From NCBI RefSeq assembly GCF_003265705.1, contig NW_020312775.1:1130067-1194066 (forward strand): DNA of 64,000 nucleotides. The letters are read 5' to 3'. The notes beneath the pieces were generated by a model. The model was not told the DNA's origin. It ran no database searches and worked only from the letters and a program-made list of their open reading frames with translations. The position numbers and the translations under genes are program-made. Source of the DNA: Callorhinus ursinus (lineage: Eukaryota; Chordata; Mammalia; Carnivora; Otariidae). Positions 37,986-49,627 of the stretch are shown one piece after another. How positions within the stretch are numbered: position 1 is the stretch's first letter; each line of letters begins with the position of its first letter.

Positions 37986-38175
37986 TTTTTTTGAAAAGAT
38001 TTTATTTATTTAAGAGAGAGCGTGAGTGCACAAGCAGGGGGAGGGGCAGAGGGAGAGGGAGAAGCCGACACCCTGCTGAGCAGGGAGCCTGACATGGGGC
38101 TCAATCCCCGGGTCCTGGGATCATGACCTGAGCCAAAGTCAGTTGCTTAACTGACTGAGCCACCTAGGCACCCCA
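37986..38175 (-). mobile_element. CAN-SINE
   Basis: Inserted in L1 with duplicated AGATAATTTTT. Confidence 0.92.
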
Positions 38176-38321
38176 AGATAATTTTTGTATATGGTTTAGG
38201 CAAGGTTCCAACTTTATCCTTTTGCATGTGGATATCCAGTTGTCCCAGCACCATTTGTTGGAAAGACTGCTTTTTCCCCCTCCAGTGAATGGTCTTGGCA
38301 CCCTTATTGAAAATCATTTGA

Positions 38322-38508
38322 GGGCGTCTGGGTGGCTCAGTTGGTTAAGCGACTGCCTTCAGCTCAGGTCATGATCCTGGAGTCCTGGGATCGAGTCCCA
38401 CATTGGGCTCCCTGCTTAGCAGGGAGTCTGCTTCTCCCTCTGACCCTCCCCCGTCTTGTGCTCTCTCTCTCTCTCTCTCTCAAATAAATAAATAAAATCT
38501 TTAAAAAA
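38322..38508 (+). mobile_element. CAN-SINE
   Basis: Target duplication AAAATCATTTGA at 38310-38321 and after the tail. Confidence 0.93.
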
Positions 38509-38569
38509 ATCATTTGAACATAACTGTGAGGGTTTCTTTCTGGGCTATTTCATTGATCTGCATTCATTT

Positions 38570-38978
38570 ACAGTTGATCCTTGAACAGTATCCCAACCCC
38601 TGCAGAGTCGAAAATCTGCATACAACTTTTGACTCCTGTATAACTTAACTACAAATAGCCTGCTGTTGACTGGAAGCCTTACTGAGAATATAAACAATTG
38701 ATCAGCACATATTTTGTATTTATGTATTCTATTCTCATATTTAGGTAAGCTAAAGAAGAGAAAATGTTATTAAGAAAATTATAAGGAAGAGAAAATACAT
38801 TTACAGTACTGTATTCATAAAACAAAATCTGGGGGCTCCTGGGTGGCTCAGTCAGTTAAGCGTCTGCCTTCAGCTCAGGTCATGATCTCAGGTCCTGGGA
38901 TCGAGCCCCACATTGAGCTTCTGCTTGGCGAGCAGCCTTCTTCCTCTTCTCGCTCTGTCTGCCGCTCCCCCAGTTTGT

Positions 38979-39010
<32 letters not shown>

Positions 39011-39115
39011 GTCAAATAAATAAATAAATAAATCTTGAAAAAGAATAAACACAATCTCTATGTAGGTGGCCCTGCACAGTTCAAACCCATGTTGTTGAAG
39101 GATCAACTCTATTTT
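38570..39115. mobile_element. DNA-transposon MITE split by a CAN-SINE
   Basis: Same family as 18128-18435 (CAGTTGATCCTTGAACAGT ... GTTGTTGAAGGATCAACTC), interrupted by the SINE at 38831-39045. Confidence 0.65.
38831..39045 (+). mobile_element. CAN-SINE
   Basis: Complete sense copy with expanded (CT)n and AAATAAATAAATAAATC tail, inserted in the MITE. Confidence 0.92.
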
Positions 39116-40835
39116 TCTCTGATCTTTATTTTTTCCTTCTTTCTACTAACTTTGGACTTTTTTTGGTTCTGTTAGGTGTAGGGCTAGACTGTTGGAGATT
39201 TTTCATATTGAGGTAGTCCTGTATTACTGTAAACTTCCCTCTTAAAACTGCTCGGTCTGTGTACCAAAGATTTTGAACCGTTGTGTTTCCATTTTCATTT
39301 GTCTCCATGTATGTTTGATTTCCTCTTTGATTTTGTAGTTGACCCATTGGTTGTTTAGTACCATGTTTAGCCTCCACATGTTTGTGTTTTTCCCTTTTTT
39401 TTTGGTAATTGTTTTCTAGTTTCATACCATTGTGGTCTGAAAAGATACTTGATATGATTTCAGTCTTCATAAATTTATTGAGACTTGTTTTGTTGCCTAA
39501 CGTGATTTATGCTGGGGAATGTTCCATGTGCACTTGAATGTGTATTTTGCTCTTTTTGGATGGAATGTATGTATCTGTTAAGTCCAGCTGGTCTAGAGTG
39601 TTGTTCAAAGCCATGGTTTCCTTATTGATTTTCTCTCTGGGTGATCCATTCATGTATGTGGGCTGTTCCCTTCTCTTATTGAATTACTGTTAATGCTTCC
39701 CTTTAGGTCTGTTAATACTTGCTTTATATGTTTAGGTGCCCCTCTGTTGGGTACATATATATTTATAATTGTTATATCCTGTTGTTGAATTGATCCCTTT
39801 ATCATGTAATGCTCTTTTTTGTCTCTTGTTATGGTCTTTGAAGTCTGTTTTGTCTTATATCAGTATTGCTACCCTAGCCTTTTTTTTTTTTTTGCCTCCG
39901 TTTATGTGGAATATCTTTTTCTATTCCTTCACTTTCAGTTTGTATGTATCTAGGTTTGAAGTGAGTCTCTTGTAGGCAGCATAGAGATGGGTTTGGGTTT
40001 TTTTATCCATTAATTCACCCTGTGTCTTTGATTGGAGCATTTAAGACCATTAACATTCAAAGTAATTATTGACAGGTGTGTACTTATCGCCATTTTTGTT
40101 AATTGTTCTCTGGTTGTGTTTATAGTTCTTTTTTCCTTTCATCTTCTCTTGTTCTGTTCACTTGTGATTTGTTGACTTTCTTTAGTGTTTTGCTTGAATT
40201 CCTTTCTCTTTACTTTTTGTGTATCTATTATATGTTTTTTGTTTATGGTTATTATGAGGTTCATATATAACATCCTATGTATATAGCAATCTATCTTAAG
40301 TTGATGGCCACAAGTTCAAACACATTCTAAAGACACTACATTTTTACTTCGCCCACTCCATATTGTATGTATTTGATGTCATATTTTACATCTTTTTATT
40401 TTGTGCATCCCTTAGCTAACTTTTGTAGATACAATTGTTTTTACTGCTTTTGTCTTTTAACCTTCATATGAGCTTTATAAGTGTTTGATTTACTACCTTT
40501 ACTTGGTTTGCTTTTACCAGTGAATTTTTTTTCCTTTTATAATTTTCTTCCAGTTATGGCTTTCTCTCTTCCACTTCAAAAATTCCCTTTGACACTTCTT
40601 ATAAGGCAGTTTTAGTGGTGATGTACTTTTATCTTTTGTTTCTGGGAAACTATCTCTCCTTCAATTCTGAATGATAACCTTGTGGGTTGAGTATTCTTGG
40701 TGGCAGCTATTTTCCTTTCAATGCTTTAAATATAACATGCCGCTCCTTTCTGGCCTACAGATTTTCTACTAATAAATCAGCTTATAGTGTTATGGGATTT
40801 TCTTTGTACATAACTATTTGCTTTTCTCTTGTTTT

Positions 40836-41029
40836 TAAAAGAGTCCCTTTATTTATTTATTTGAGAGAGAGAGAGGAAAGGGAAAGAGAAGGAGAGGGAG
40901 AATCCCGAGCAGACTCTATGCTGAGCACAGAGCCGACACGGGGCTCAATCTCACAACCCTGAGATCATGACCTGAGCTGACCGAGATCAAGAGGTGGATA
41001 CCCAACCGACTGAGTCACCCAGGTGCCCC
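40836..41029 (-). mobile_element. CAN-SINE, older type
   Basis: Inverted copy in L1 with diverged head (GAGTCACCCAGGTGCCCC). Confidence 0.85.
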
Positions 41030-41317
41030 TAAGGAGTCTCCTCTTATTTTTAATTTTTTGACATTTTAATTATTATGTGTCTTGATGTGGACCTCCTTGG
41101 GTTCATCTTGTTTGGGGCTCTCTGAGCTTGCTGGACCTGGATGTCTTTTTCCTTCCCCAGGTTAGGGAAATTTTAGCTATTACTTTTTCAGATAAGTTTT
41201 CTGCCCCCTTCTCTCTGTCTTCTCCTTCTGGGACCTCTCTAATGTGAATGTTAGTATGCTTCATATTGTCTCAGAGGTCCCTTAACCTATCCTCATTTTT
41301 TAAAAAATCTTTTTCCT

Positions 41318-41515
41318 GGGGCGCCTGGGTGGCTCAGTTGGTTGGGCGACTGCCTTCGGCTCAGGTCATGATCCTGGAGTCTCGGGATCGAGTCCCGCAT
41401 CAGGCTCCCTGCTCAGCGGGGAGTCTCCTTCTTCCTCTGACCTTCCCCACTCTCGTGCTCTCTCGCTCTCTCTCATTCTCTCTGATAAACAAAATCTTTT
41501 AAAAAAATAAAAATA
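41318..41515 (+). mobile_element. CAN-SINE
   Basis: Target duplication AAAAAATCTTTTTCCT at 41302-41317 and about 41515. Confidence 0.93.
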
Positions 41516-41636
41516 AAAAATCTTTTTCCTTTTTGCTCTTCAGCTTGCATGCTTTCTGCTACCCTGTCTTCCAGATTGCTTGATTGTTTTTCTATATTTT
41601 TTAATCTGCTCGTGATTCTCTGTAGCATATTTTTTC

Positions 41637-41838
41637 TTTTTTTTAAAGATTTTATTTATTTATTTGACAGAGAGAGAGAGAGATAGTGAGAGCAGGAACA
41701 CAAACAGGGGGAGTGGGAGAGGGAGAAGCAGGCCCCCGGCTGAGCAGGGAGCCTGATGCGGGGCTCGATCCCAGGACCCTGGGATCATGACCGGAGCTGA
41801 AGGCAGATGCTTAATGACTGAGCCACCCAGGTGACCCT
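41637..41838 (-). mobile_element. CAN-SINE
   Basis: Duplicated TAGCATATTTTT on both sides. Confidence 0.93.
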
Positions 41839-43439
41839 CTCTAGCATATTTTTCACTTCAGTTATTTTATCCTTTAGCTCTAACTGGTTCTTTTTCATAT
41901 TTTCTGTCTCTTTGTTGCTGTTTTCACTTAGTTCATCCACTCTTCTCTCAAGTCTGGTGAATATCTTTATGACCATTACTCTGAAGTCCTTATCAAATAG
42001 ATTGCTGATCTCCATTTCATTTAGTTCTTTTTCTGAAGTTTTGTGTTATTCTTTTGTTGAGAACATATTCTTCTGTCTCCTCATTTTGTCTGAGTCTCTG
42101 TGTTTGTTTCTTTGAATTAGGTAGGTCAGCTATGTTTTCTGGTCCTGAAATTAGTGGCCTTATGAAGAAGGCATTTTATGGTGCCCAGTAGTGCAGGCTC
42201 CCTGGTCAACAGAACCAGCCACTGTGGGAGTGTCCCTTCTGTGGGTTCATATGTCCTCCTGTTGTGTCTGGTACACTCTGAGGGCGTGGCTGGCCCTCAG
42301 CCCTGTTGTCAGCAATGACTGGTGTGACTGCCGTGAGCATGCTGGTGGTGCTGGTAGGTGGAATTAGTTCCCGTTGTAGCTGGCTGAGAGGCTGGGCTAT
42401 AGATGCTGGTGGCTTGCTCTTGGGTGCAACCGTCTCTTGGTACAGCTGGCTGAGTGGGCTGGCCACAGTGGCTGTGGGTATGCTGGTGGATGGGGCAGGA
42501 ATCCTACCCTCCTCCCCAGGGCACAAGTCACTTTGTAGGGGTGCCTGTCCCAGGCTGGGCTGCCTGCCAGGCGTGGTAATGCAGTAGTTGCTTTGGAGGG
42601 GCTCCTGCCAGGGTGGGCTGGCAGGCAAAGACTGAGGCAGGGCAAGCAGTGCTGGCAAAGTGGATGGAGAGCATCAGAACTGGTGTCCACCAGCGCTGGG
42701 CCAGCTAGACTGAAGGAGGGCAAGAAAAATGGTGCTGCCCAACAGCACTCCCGTCCCTGGGGAAAGTTCCAGGAGATCCCTGTGTCTCCAGCACATACCT
42801 AAAATTAGTAAATCTCCTTCATGTATAACACAGGTGTTTTTCAAACTGCTGCTTCCGTGCTGAGTCTCAGACCGAGTGTAGAGGGTGCAGAGCGAAGTCT
42901 CAGTTTCCTAAAGCCCCGTGGTTCTCCTGGAGTCAAGCCCTGCTGATTTTCAAATCTTCCAGTTTTGAGTCCTGCTGATTTTCAAAGACAGACATAATGG
43001 AGGCTCTTCCTTTTGGTGTAGTTCCCCAGGGCTGGGGGTGCCCAGTCTGGGTCATGATCCCTCACTCCTCAAAGGAGAGGACCTCCATGCCTGTGATATA
43101 CTTTCTGCTTGTGGGTCACCATGCCAGGCATTTGATTCCTGGCTATGTCTCTGCCCCTTCTACTCTTCTCAATATGGCCTTTTTTTTTTTTTTTTTTTTT
43201 TGGTAATGTCATTGGCTTTGGGAGGATCTGTTCTTCTTCCAGTGTTTAGGTAATTTTCAGAGTGCGTTGCACTACATGAAGTCATTGCCTTAGTGTGTCT
43301 TGGAGGAGGTGAGCCCAGGATCCTCCTACTCTGTCATCTTCCCTGTCTCCTCTAGTTGTTGTTGTTGTTGTTTTAAATGTCAGTGTGGGTCGGGGATGGA
43401 AGGCCTGGACAGAGCTTCCTAGTCTGCTAACTTGCAGAT

Positions 43440-44110
43440 GTCCCCTAAAACAGAGTATCTATTTTATAAACAGGGATATCAAAGCTCAGATAGTGACTTG
43501 TACAAGGTTACACAGTTAATAAGGATAAAGGCTGGGATTTGACTGTATTTCTTTCTCCAGGTTTTGTGATTTTTTAAAAACTAAACTTTGTATTTTAGAA
43601 TAATTTTAGATTTACCAGAAAGGTACAAAGATAGTACAGAGACTTCCCATATCCACCCACCCTCTGCCCTACACAGTTGTCCCTTTTATCAACATGTTAG
43701 TGTGCTCTATTTGTTACAATTAATGAACCAATATCGATATATTATTGTTAACTAAAGTCTATACTTTATTCAGATTTTCTTATTTTTAACCTATTTTTTT
43801 TTTCTATTCTAGGACCCAGTCTAGGATACCACATTACATTGTTGTCATGTCTCCTTTGGCTTCTGTTGACTGTGGCAGTTTTGCAGAATTTCTTTGTTTT
43901 GATGACCTTGACGGTATTGAGGAGTACCGCTCAGGTATTTTGTAGACTCTGCCTCAGTTGGAATTTGTCTGATGGCTTTTCTCATGATTAGACTGGGTTA
44001 CGGGTGTTTGGGAGGAAGACCATTTTTATCATGTCATGTCAAGGCCTTGATCAGCTGGCCAAGGTAGTGTTTGCCAGGTTTCTGCTCTGTAAACTTATTT
44101 TTTCCACTTT
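43440..44110 (-). mobile_element. MIR fragment then old LINE-1 3' UTR, antisense
   Basis: 43440-43560 shows the MIR order TTATAAACAGGGATATC, TACACAGTTAATAAGG. 43590-44100 resembles old L1 3' UTR (TTAGATTTACCAGAAAGGT, TTGTCATGTCTCCTTTGGC). Confidence 0.5.
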
Positions 44111-44240
44111 ATATACCACAGTTAAGAAGGGTTAGGGAAAATTAAGTTCTACTTCCTGGAGGGTGAGAAACTACATAAATTATTTACCATTCTTCTGTAG
44201 GAAGAATTATTTATTTTGTTTCTCAGATTGTTTCAGCTTT

Positions 44241-44434
44241 GGGGTGCCTGGGTGGCTCAGTCGGTTAAGCGTCTGCCTTCGGCTCAGGTCATGATCCCAG
44301 GGTCCTGGGATCGAGCCCCGCGTCAGGGAGCCTGCTTCTCCCTCTCCTCCCCACTCATGCTCTTTCTTTCTGTCTCTGTTACTATCTCTGTCTCTCTCTG
44401 TCAAATAAAATAAATAAAATCTTAAAAAAAAAAA
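44241..44434 (+). mobile_element. CAN-SINE
   Basis: Sense copy preceded by GATTGTTTCAGCTTTG, a near-copy of GATTATTTCAGCTTTG about 20 bp past its tail. Confidence 0.9.
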
Positions 44435-44804
44435 GACTGACAAACTTAAAGATTATTTCAGCTTTGTCCACTGGAAGCTCTTTCATGTTGGTGCCCGTGT
44501 CCCTTTGGCATGCCCCCACTCTTGTGTTTTTTGTGCACTTTCCTTACTTTCTTACACTACAGGATGCCCATTTTGTATATTCCCTGCCTTAGCCGTTGGA
44601 GAATCAGTCATCCAAAGAGCTGTGGTTCCTTTTAGTAAATCAAGATGTCTTCCAGAATATGAAAGGTCTAATAGATTGTAGTAGCCAATAGAAACTCATT
44701 TGGAAGGGTGTATATGTAGGAGGTGGTTAACAAGACCAAAGAAGAAGAGAAAGCCGGAAGGGTCATAATCCAGTTTTCTGCTGAATGATAGTTTACGATT
44801 GGAG

Positions 44805-45005
44805 GTAATAGCATAAACTAAGAGTCAGAAACCTTAGGTTTAAATGCCAACTCTGACACTTTTTAGTTGTGTGTCTTTGAACCTCAATTTCCTCATCTGT
44901 AATATGGGTATAATTACTTCATGAAGTTGTTGGGATGAGGATTAACTAATAGCACATGCTCTGCCGGGCCTGGCACGCAGTAAGTATTCATATGTTCGCT
45001 ATCAT
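44805..45005 (+). repeat. MIR-type SINE
   Basis: Order AACTCTGACACTTTTTAG, CAATTTCCTCATCTGTAA, CCTGGCACGCAGTAAGTA. Confidence 0.8.
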
Positions 45006-45126
45006 CACTAGTCTTGTTTCTGTACTCATCTGAACTAGCTACTATAATATCACGAACAACTATGAACCCTCACCATTTTTGTTTGATGCCTCCATTACTC
45101 AGCTTCCCTTGTATTTCTTTCCCTAG

Positions 45127-45214
45127 GAATCTTTTTGATGTGACCCAGTGTGTTCCTTTGAGATCATCGCCAAGATGCTGCAAGTGGCATCACTGCCGCG
45201 TACTGGAGAAGCAC
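45127..45214 (+). pseudogene. candidate exon, function unknown
   Basis: A strong pyrimidine tract and CCCTAG acceptor precede 88 bp, followed by CAC|GTGAGC. Only one frame is open (NLFDVTQCVPLRSS..., Cys/His-rich), and its entry phase fits the exit phase of the Tudor-like frame at 35402-35548. No family recognised. Confidence 0.22.
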
Positions 45215-45334
45215 GTGAGCGTCTGTATGCAGATGACAGTTCTAGGGACCTTTGGCTTTAAGTAGCTATCTCTTCCCCAGACCCATATTCAGGTTCAGTC
45301 TACTCATCAATCTTTTTCTTCAAGACCATAAAAA

Positions 45335-45470
45335 AATCAGTGCTGGGTATTAAGGAGGGCATGTACTGCATGGAGCACTGGGTGTTATACGAAAACAATG
45401 GATCGTGGATCACCACATCAAAAAAAATAAAATAATTTGCAAGAAGCAAAAATAAAAAAAATCGTGTTGT
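45335..45470 (+). mobile_element. LINE-1 3' end, sense, severely truncated
   Basis: TGGGTATTAAGGAGGGCATG and GAGCACTGGGTGTTATACG followed by A-rich tail, matching the 3' UTR also seen at 23.55 kb. Confidence 0.8.
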
Positions 45471-45511
45471 TCAAATATGAAATATTAAAGTGAACTGAAC
45501 ATCAAATCTCT

Positions 45512-45701
45512 TTTTTTATAGAATTTATTTGAGAGAGAGAGTGCACGTGAGCAAGAGCGGGGGAGGGGGCGCAGAGGGAGAGAGAGAAGCAGACTCCTCG
45601 CTGAGCAGGGAGCCCGACATGGGGCTTGATCCCAGGACGCCGGGACTGTGACCTGAGCTGAAGGCAGACGCTTAACCTACTGAGCCACCCAGGCACCCCC
45701 C
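45512..45701 (-). mobile_element. CAN-SINE
   Basis: Duplicated AATCTCTTTTT on both sides. Confidence 0.92.
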
Positions 45702-45709
45702 CAATCTCT

Positions 45710-47550
45710 TTTTGTTAATAGAATTAAAATTTTTTATTATCTTCCTAGCAAATTTAGTGTCCCCTTAACTGTTAGGGGAGCTCTTTAAAGTGATTCCTTT
45801 AAGAAGAAATTATCTTCCTTTTGATCATGTGATTCTTCTCCTAAAGAGTCTTCCTATTTCACTATGGGCGATGTCTAAAATCTTCCTCCTGAGTGTCAGC
45901 ACCCCCTATAAGATTGCCATATTTTTTATACCTGTGAACCTTCTCCCATGATTTTCATGCATGACATGTTCTTTTCTCATCATTTTCTTCACTAGACTAT
46001 GATTCAAATAACTTCAAACTCCACCCGGAGTAATACAAGGAGTGCTAATACCTCCCTATCTACTGCCTTTTGAACACTGCGGTTTATCCCCTAGAATGTA
46101 CTGGCCCTTGATATGTGTATGGTATAAATACTCAAAGTGTTTAACATTTGATTATGTTCCTACATATCTTCTAAATATTTGTATTAATGCTGTCATCTTC
46201 CTAAAGAACATGTATGTAAATACCCCAGTCAAGATAGTACTAAGTATCTGCTTATTGATAAACAGGAGGAAGATAAACACTCTTTAATAGCTCTGGACTG
46301 TAGTCATCTACAAATTTGAGTAAGGGGACTTCTTAAATCTGAGGTAGTCGGTTTCACTGGGCCTTCTTTAGTCCCTTAGCTGTGATTATAGGAAATTAAC
46401 TCCCGACTCAGTCCAAAGCTGGGTATTCCCTCAAGGAAATTGCTATTTCTGATTCTTAGAACTTGGAACCTTTTTTATGGTTGGCTACTTGGGGTCCATA
46501 ATAATCATGCAGTGGCTAATCTTTCTGTAGAGATTGACTGTTTCACATTGCCATTCCCAGTTCATGCTGTGCTACCTTCCATGGCTGTGATTGGAATCCT
46601 CATAGCTGCTCTGAGAAAAAAATCCAGAGATAGATGGAGTAGCAGATTTGTGCCAAATATACTTTGAGAATAACAGGTGAGTGCCGGGGAGGTATATCTT
46701 TTGACAACTCGGAGTGACTTTCTACAATAAAGTCAGAAAATATCCTTCTCTCCAAAAACAAAACAAGATCAACTCTATTGCTTGCCTTCATCATCTCACT
46801 ATACAAAGTACTGCTCTTATATTGATGATTTTACTCAGAATTTGAGTGATAACAATGTAGGAAGTTATTTGCATGAATTTGGGTGTGGGGAGGGGATGAG
46901 GTAGGAAGTCAAGGTCTGGAACCAATACAGAAAGATAATAAAGTGGTAGAAATAAAAGTATGGGACTTTGGGAATTTAAAACTTTAAAGATGTGTATTGC
47001 TTGCATTAAAATAAAAGGAAAATCATGTGAGAAATGTTAAGTAGAAGTGAAAACTCGTGAAAGATGAGTCATCCTCATTTCCTACAAAATGAAGTGCGGA
47101 AGAATTTCTTTTTCTTCTTTTCAGGATACGCAACTGGAAAAGAATTGGGAAAATCTAGGTAGTCATTTTTTCTTTTGCTTTGCTATGGCTGTGTCCCATT
47201 TGATAGTACTGCTGTTGTTCCTCATTTCATTTTTTTATGCCTCTTGTAGCTGAAACTGTTTCACATCACTGATAGGGTAATTCTGAAGAAGGCTGATTCA
47301 TTTCCTGTTAAATGTTGTATCAGAACTGGGGGCATTTTGCATGTCCACCAAATTATAGGATCTTTCCTGGGGAAGAATCTCCATCTTCATGGGAGCAGGG
47401 AAATAGAGGCGAAGAAGCACTGTCATTATCCTTAGCAAATTATCAATGACCAGTGGAAATGTAAGGCTACCAGGGTTTCTGTGAGGAAATCTGGCAGTAG
47501 CCAAGCTAGAGTGGCAAATGTGGGTTCGATATGTAGAAACTCACTTTGTG
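45710..47550. other. repeat-poor intergenic stretch
   Basis: Apart from the candidate exon at 46531-46676 no gene or young repeat is recognised. Confidence 0.4.
46531..46676 (+). pseudogene. candidate exon with short membrane-type ORF
   Basis: Acceptor CTTTCTGTAG and donor ACAG|GTGAGT bound 146 bp. One frame contains ATG in good context (CCTTCCATGG) and encodes MAVIGILIAALRKKSR and a basic tail ending at TGA, that is, a hydrophobic stretch followed by a positive cluster. The phase from the 45127 exon does not fit this frame. No homologue recognised; may be chance. Confidence 0.2.
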
Positions 47551-47822
47551 GGGCGCCTGGGGAATTGGAGTGGTTAGACCTAAAAATTACAGGGTTTCTT
47601 TGTGATGTGATAAAAATATTTTGGGGTACCTGTGTGGCTCAGTCGGTTAAGTGTCTGCCTTTGGCTCAGGTCAGGATCCTGGGGTCCTGGGATTGAGCCC
47701 TGCATTGGGCTCCTTGCTCAGCAGGGAGCCTGCTTCTCCCTCTGCCTGCCACTCCCCCTGCTTGTGCTCTCTCTCTCTTGCTGTCTCTCTCCAACAAATA
47801 AATAAAATCTTTAAAAAAAAAC
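47551..47822 (+). mobile_element. CAN-SINE split at its head by a 60-bp inverted copy
   Basis: A SINE start (GGGCGCCTGG at 47551) is followed not by the rest of the head but by about 62 bp of unrelated DNA. A second complete SINE head then starts at 47623 and runs to the tail. The inserted DNA is the reverse complement of the flank of the SINE at 48233-48412. Confidence 0.85.
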
Positions 47823-48232
47823 CTCTTTGCTATTCTTCATCCAAGTGCATGCTCAACTATGGAAGACACAGATCCTGCATATTCAGCTGGTAAAATCCTA
47901 TGCTGTCCATGTAGATCACATAGTCCTGGATCTGAACTGTATGAGCAGGGTAGCTACCTCTGTCCTTTAGTTGATGAGAGGAGGTAAATCCTGTGGCTCA
48001 AGGGTTCCATGTGTGAATGAGTTTCCATAGTTGATGCCTTTAACTTGTTATCTCAACCCAAGTTCTAATCCCCTTGTCTCCTAGTAATCTGCTTCAGTTC
48101 TTTTTTTTTTCTTTTACAAAAAAGAGTTTATTGTGATGTAATTCACATTTAAAGTATATAATTCAATTGCTTTTAGTATATTCACAGAATTGTGGAACTA
48201 TCACCACCATCAATTTTAAAATATTTTTAAAA

Positions 48233-48412
48233 TATTTTTTTATTCATTTATTTGACAGAGAGCACAAGTAGGCAGAATGGCAGGCAGAGGGAGAGGGAGA
48301 AGCAGGCCCTCCACCAAGCAGGGAGCCCGATGCAGGGCTCGATCCCAGGACCCTGGGATCATGACTTGAGCCAAAGGCAGATGTTTAACCGAATGAGCCA
48401 CCCAGGCACCCC
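48233..48412 (-). mobile_element. CAN-SINE
   Basis: Inverted copy with AAAATATTTTT on both sides. Its outer flank (48413-48474) is the source or copy of the DNA at 47561-47622. Confidence 0.9.
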
Positions 48413-48745
48413 AAAATATTTTTATCACATCACAAAGAAACCCTGTAATTTTTAGGTCTAACCACGCCAGTTCCCCATTCCATCATGCCCTGGGTAACCA
48501 ATAAAGCATATTTTGTCTTTGTATATTTGACTATTAAGGACATTTTATATAAATTGAATCATATAACATGTGGTTTTTTGTCACTGGCTTCTTTAACTGA
48601 ATGAACATAATGACTTCAAGGTTCATTTATGTTGTAGCATGTATCAGTACTTCATTCCATATTTGTGTGTGAATGTGTGTGTGTGTGTATGTGTGTATAG
48701 CAGCTATTTTCAGATATTTCTACATAATTCACACAAACAATTCAG

Positions 48746-48800
48746 GGGTGCCTGGGTGGCTCTATCTCTAAAATAAATAAGTAAATCTTTAAAAAAAATA
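48746..48800 (+). mobile_element. internally deleted mini CAN-SINE
   Basis: Only the first about 22 bp of the head (GGGGTGCCTGGGTGGCTC) joined to the AAATAAATAAGTAAATC tail; flanked by ACAAACA-type repeats. Confidence 0.8.
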
Positions 48801-48807
48801 ACAAACA

Positions 48808-48990
48808 GGAATGCCTGGGTGGCTCAGTCAGTTAAGCATCTGCCTTCAGCTCAGGTCATGATCCCAGGGTCCTGGAATCGAGCCCCACGTCAGATTCCTT
48901 GCTCGGCGGGGAGTCTGCTTCTCCCTCTGCCTGCCACTCCCCCTGCTTGTGCTCTCTCCCTGACAAATAAATAAAATCTTTAAAAAGAAA
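48808..48990 (+). mobile_element. CAN-SINE
   Basis: Sense copy directly behind the mini element, sharing its target neighbourhood. Confidence 0.9.
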
Positions 48991-49430
48991 TAATAAATAA
49001 CTCAATAGTATTTACTGTAATCACAGGCACATACAATTATTAGTCATTTTAGATCATTTTAGAACTCCTGTTTTTAATTCTTTTAGGCATATACCTAGGA
49101 GTAGAATTGCTGGGTGTTACAGTAATTCTGTGTTTAATTTTTTAACAAAGTCTCACACTTTCCAAAGTGGCTGCACCATTTTACAGTCCCACAAACAGTA
49201 TATATACAAGGGTTCCATTTTCTCTGTATCTTTGCCAATACTCGTTTGTTTTTTGTTTTTTTTTTAATTGTGGCCAGCCTAGTGGGTGTAAAGTGGTATC
49301 TCCTTGTGGATTTATTTTGCATTTCTCTAATAATGCTGTTGAACACCTTTCCATGTGCTTATTGGAGATATGTAAATCTTTGTTGGAAAATGTTTATTTA
49401 AGTCCTTTGCCCATTTGTTGATTGGGTTGT

Positions 49431-49627
49431 CATTTTTTTTTTTTTTTTTGAGAGAGAGAGTGTGAGCAGGGCGGGAGGGGCAGAGGGAGAGGGAGAGAGA
49501 GAATCTTAAGCAGGCTCCGCACTCGGCATGGAGCCTGATGCAGGGCTTGATCTCACAACCCCGAGTTCACGACCTGAGCCGAAATCAAGAGTTGGACGCT
49601 TAACTGACTAAGCCACCCAAGTGCCCC
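49431..49627 (-). mobile_element. CAN-SINE, older type
   Basis: Inverted copy with the older CTCACAACCCCGAGTTCACG body; GTTGTCATTTT repeats on both sides. Confidence 0.88.

Larger units (their letters stand above)
35660..38310 (-). mobile_element. LINE-1 3' half, antisense, with nested insertions
   Basis: Reads as the reverse complement of L1 3' UTR and ORF2 C-terminal DNA (ccattttaaccattttt, ggctgaataatattcc, gtggatatccagttg). Interrupted by SINEs at 36440 and 37988 and by an older LTR-like repeat at about 36660-37560. Confidence 0.75.
39116..43360 (-). mobile_element. LINE-1 5' half, antisense, reaching its 5' end
   Basis: Reverse-strand L1: ORF2 endonuclease-side DNA at 39.1-40.8 kb, ORF1-like coiled-coil segment at about 41.8-42.02 kb (minus-strand ORF with MEISNLFDKDFRVMVIKIFT and a Glu/Asn/Lys-rich tail), then GC-rich 5' UTR to CTACTCTGTCATCTTCCCTG at about 43325-43345, the antisense of a typical L1 start. 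Multiple stops and SINEs; not active. Confidence 0.75.

Noticed and set aside
42206..42723. Long Pro/Ser-rich minus-strand frames (150 and 108 codons)
   Set aside because: They lie in the GC-rich antisense L1 5' UTR, overlap each other in different frames, and have no splice or promoter context.
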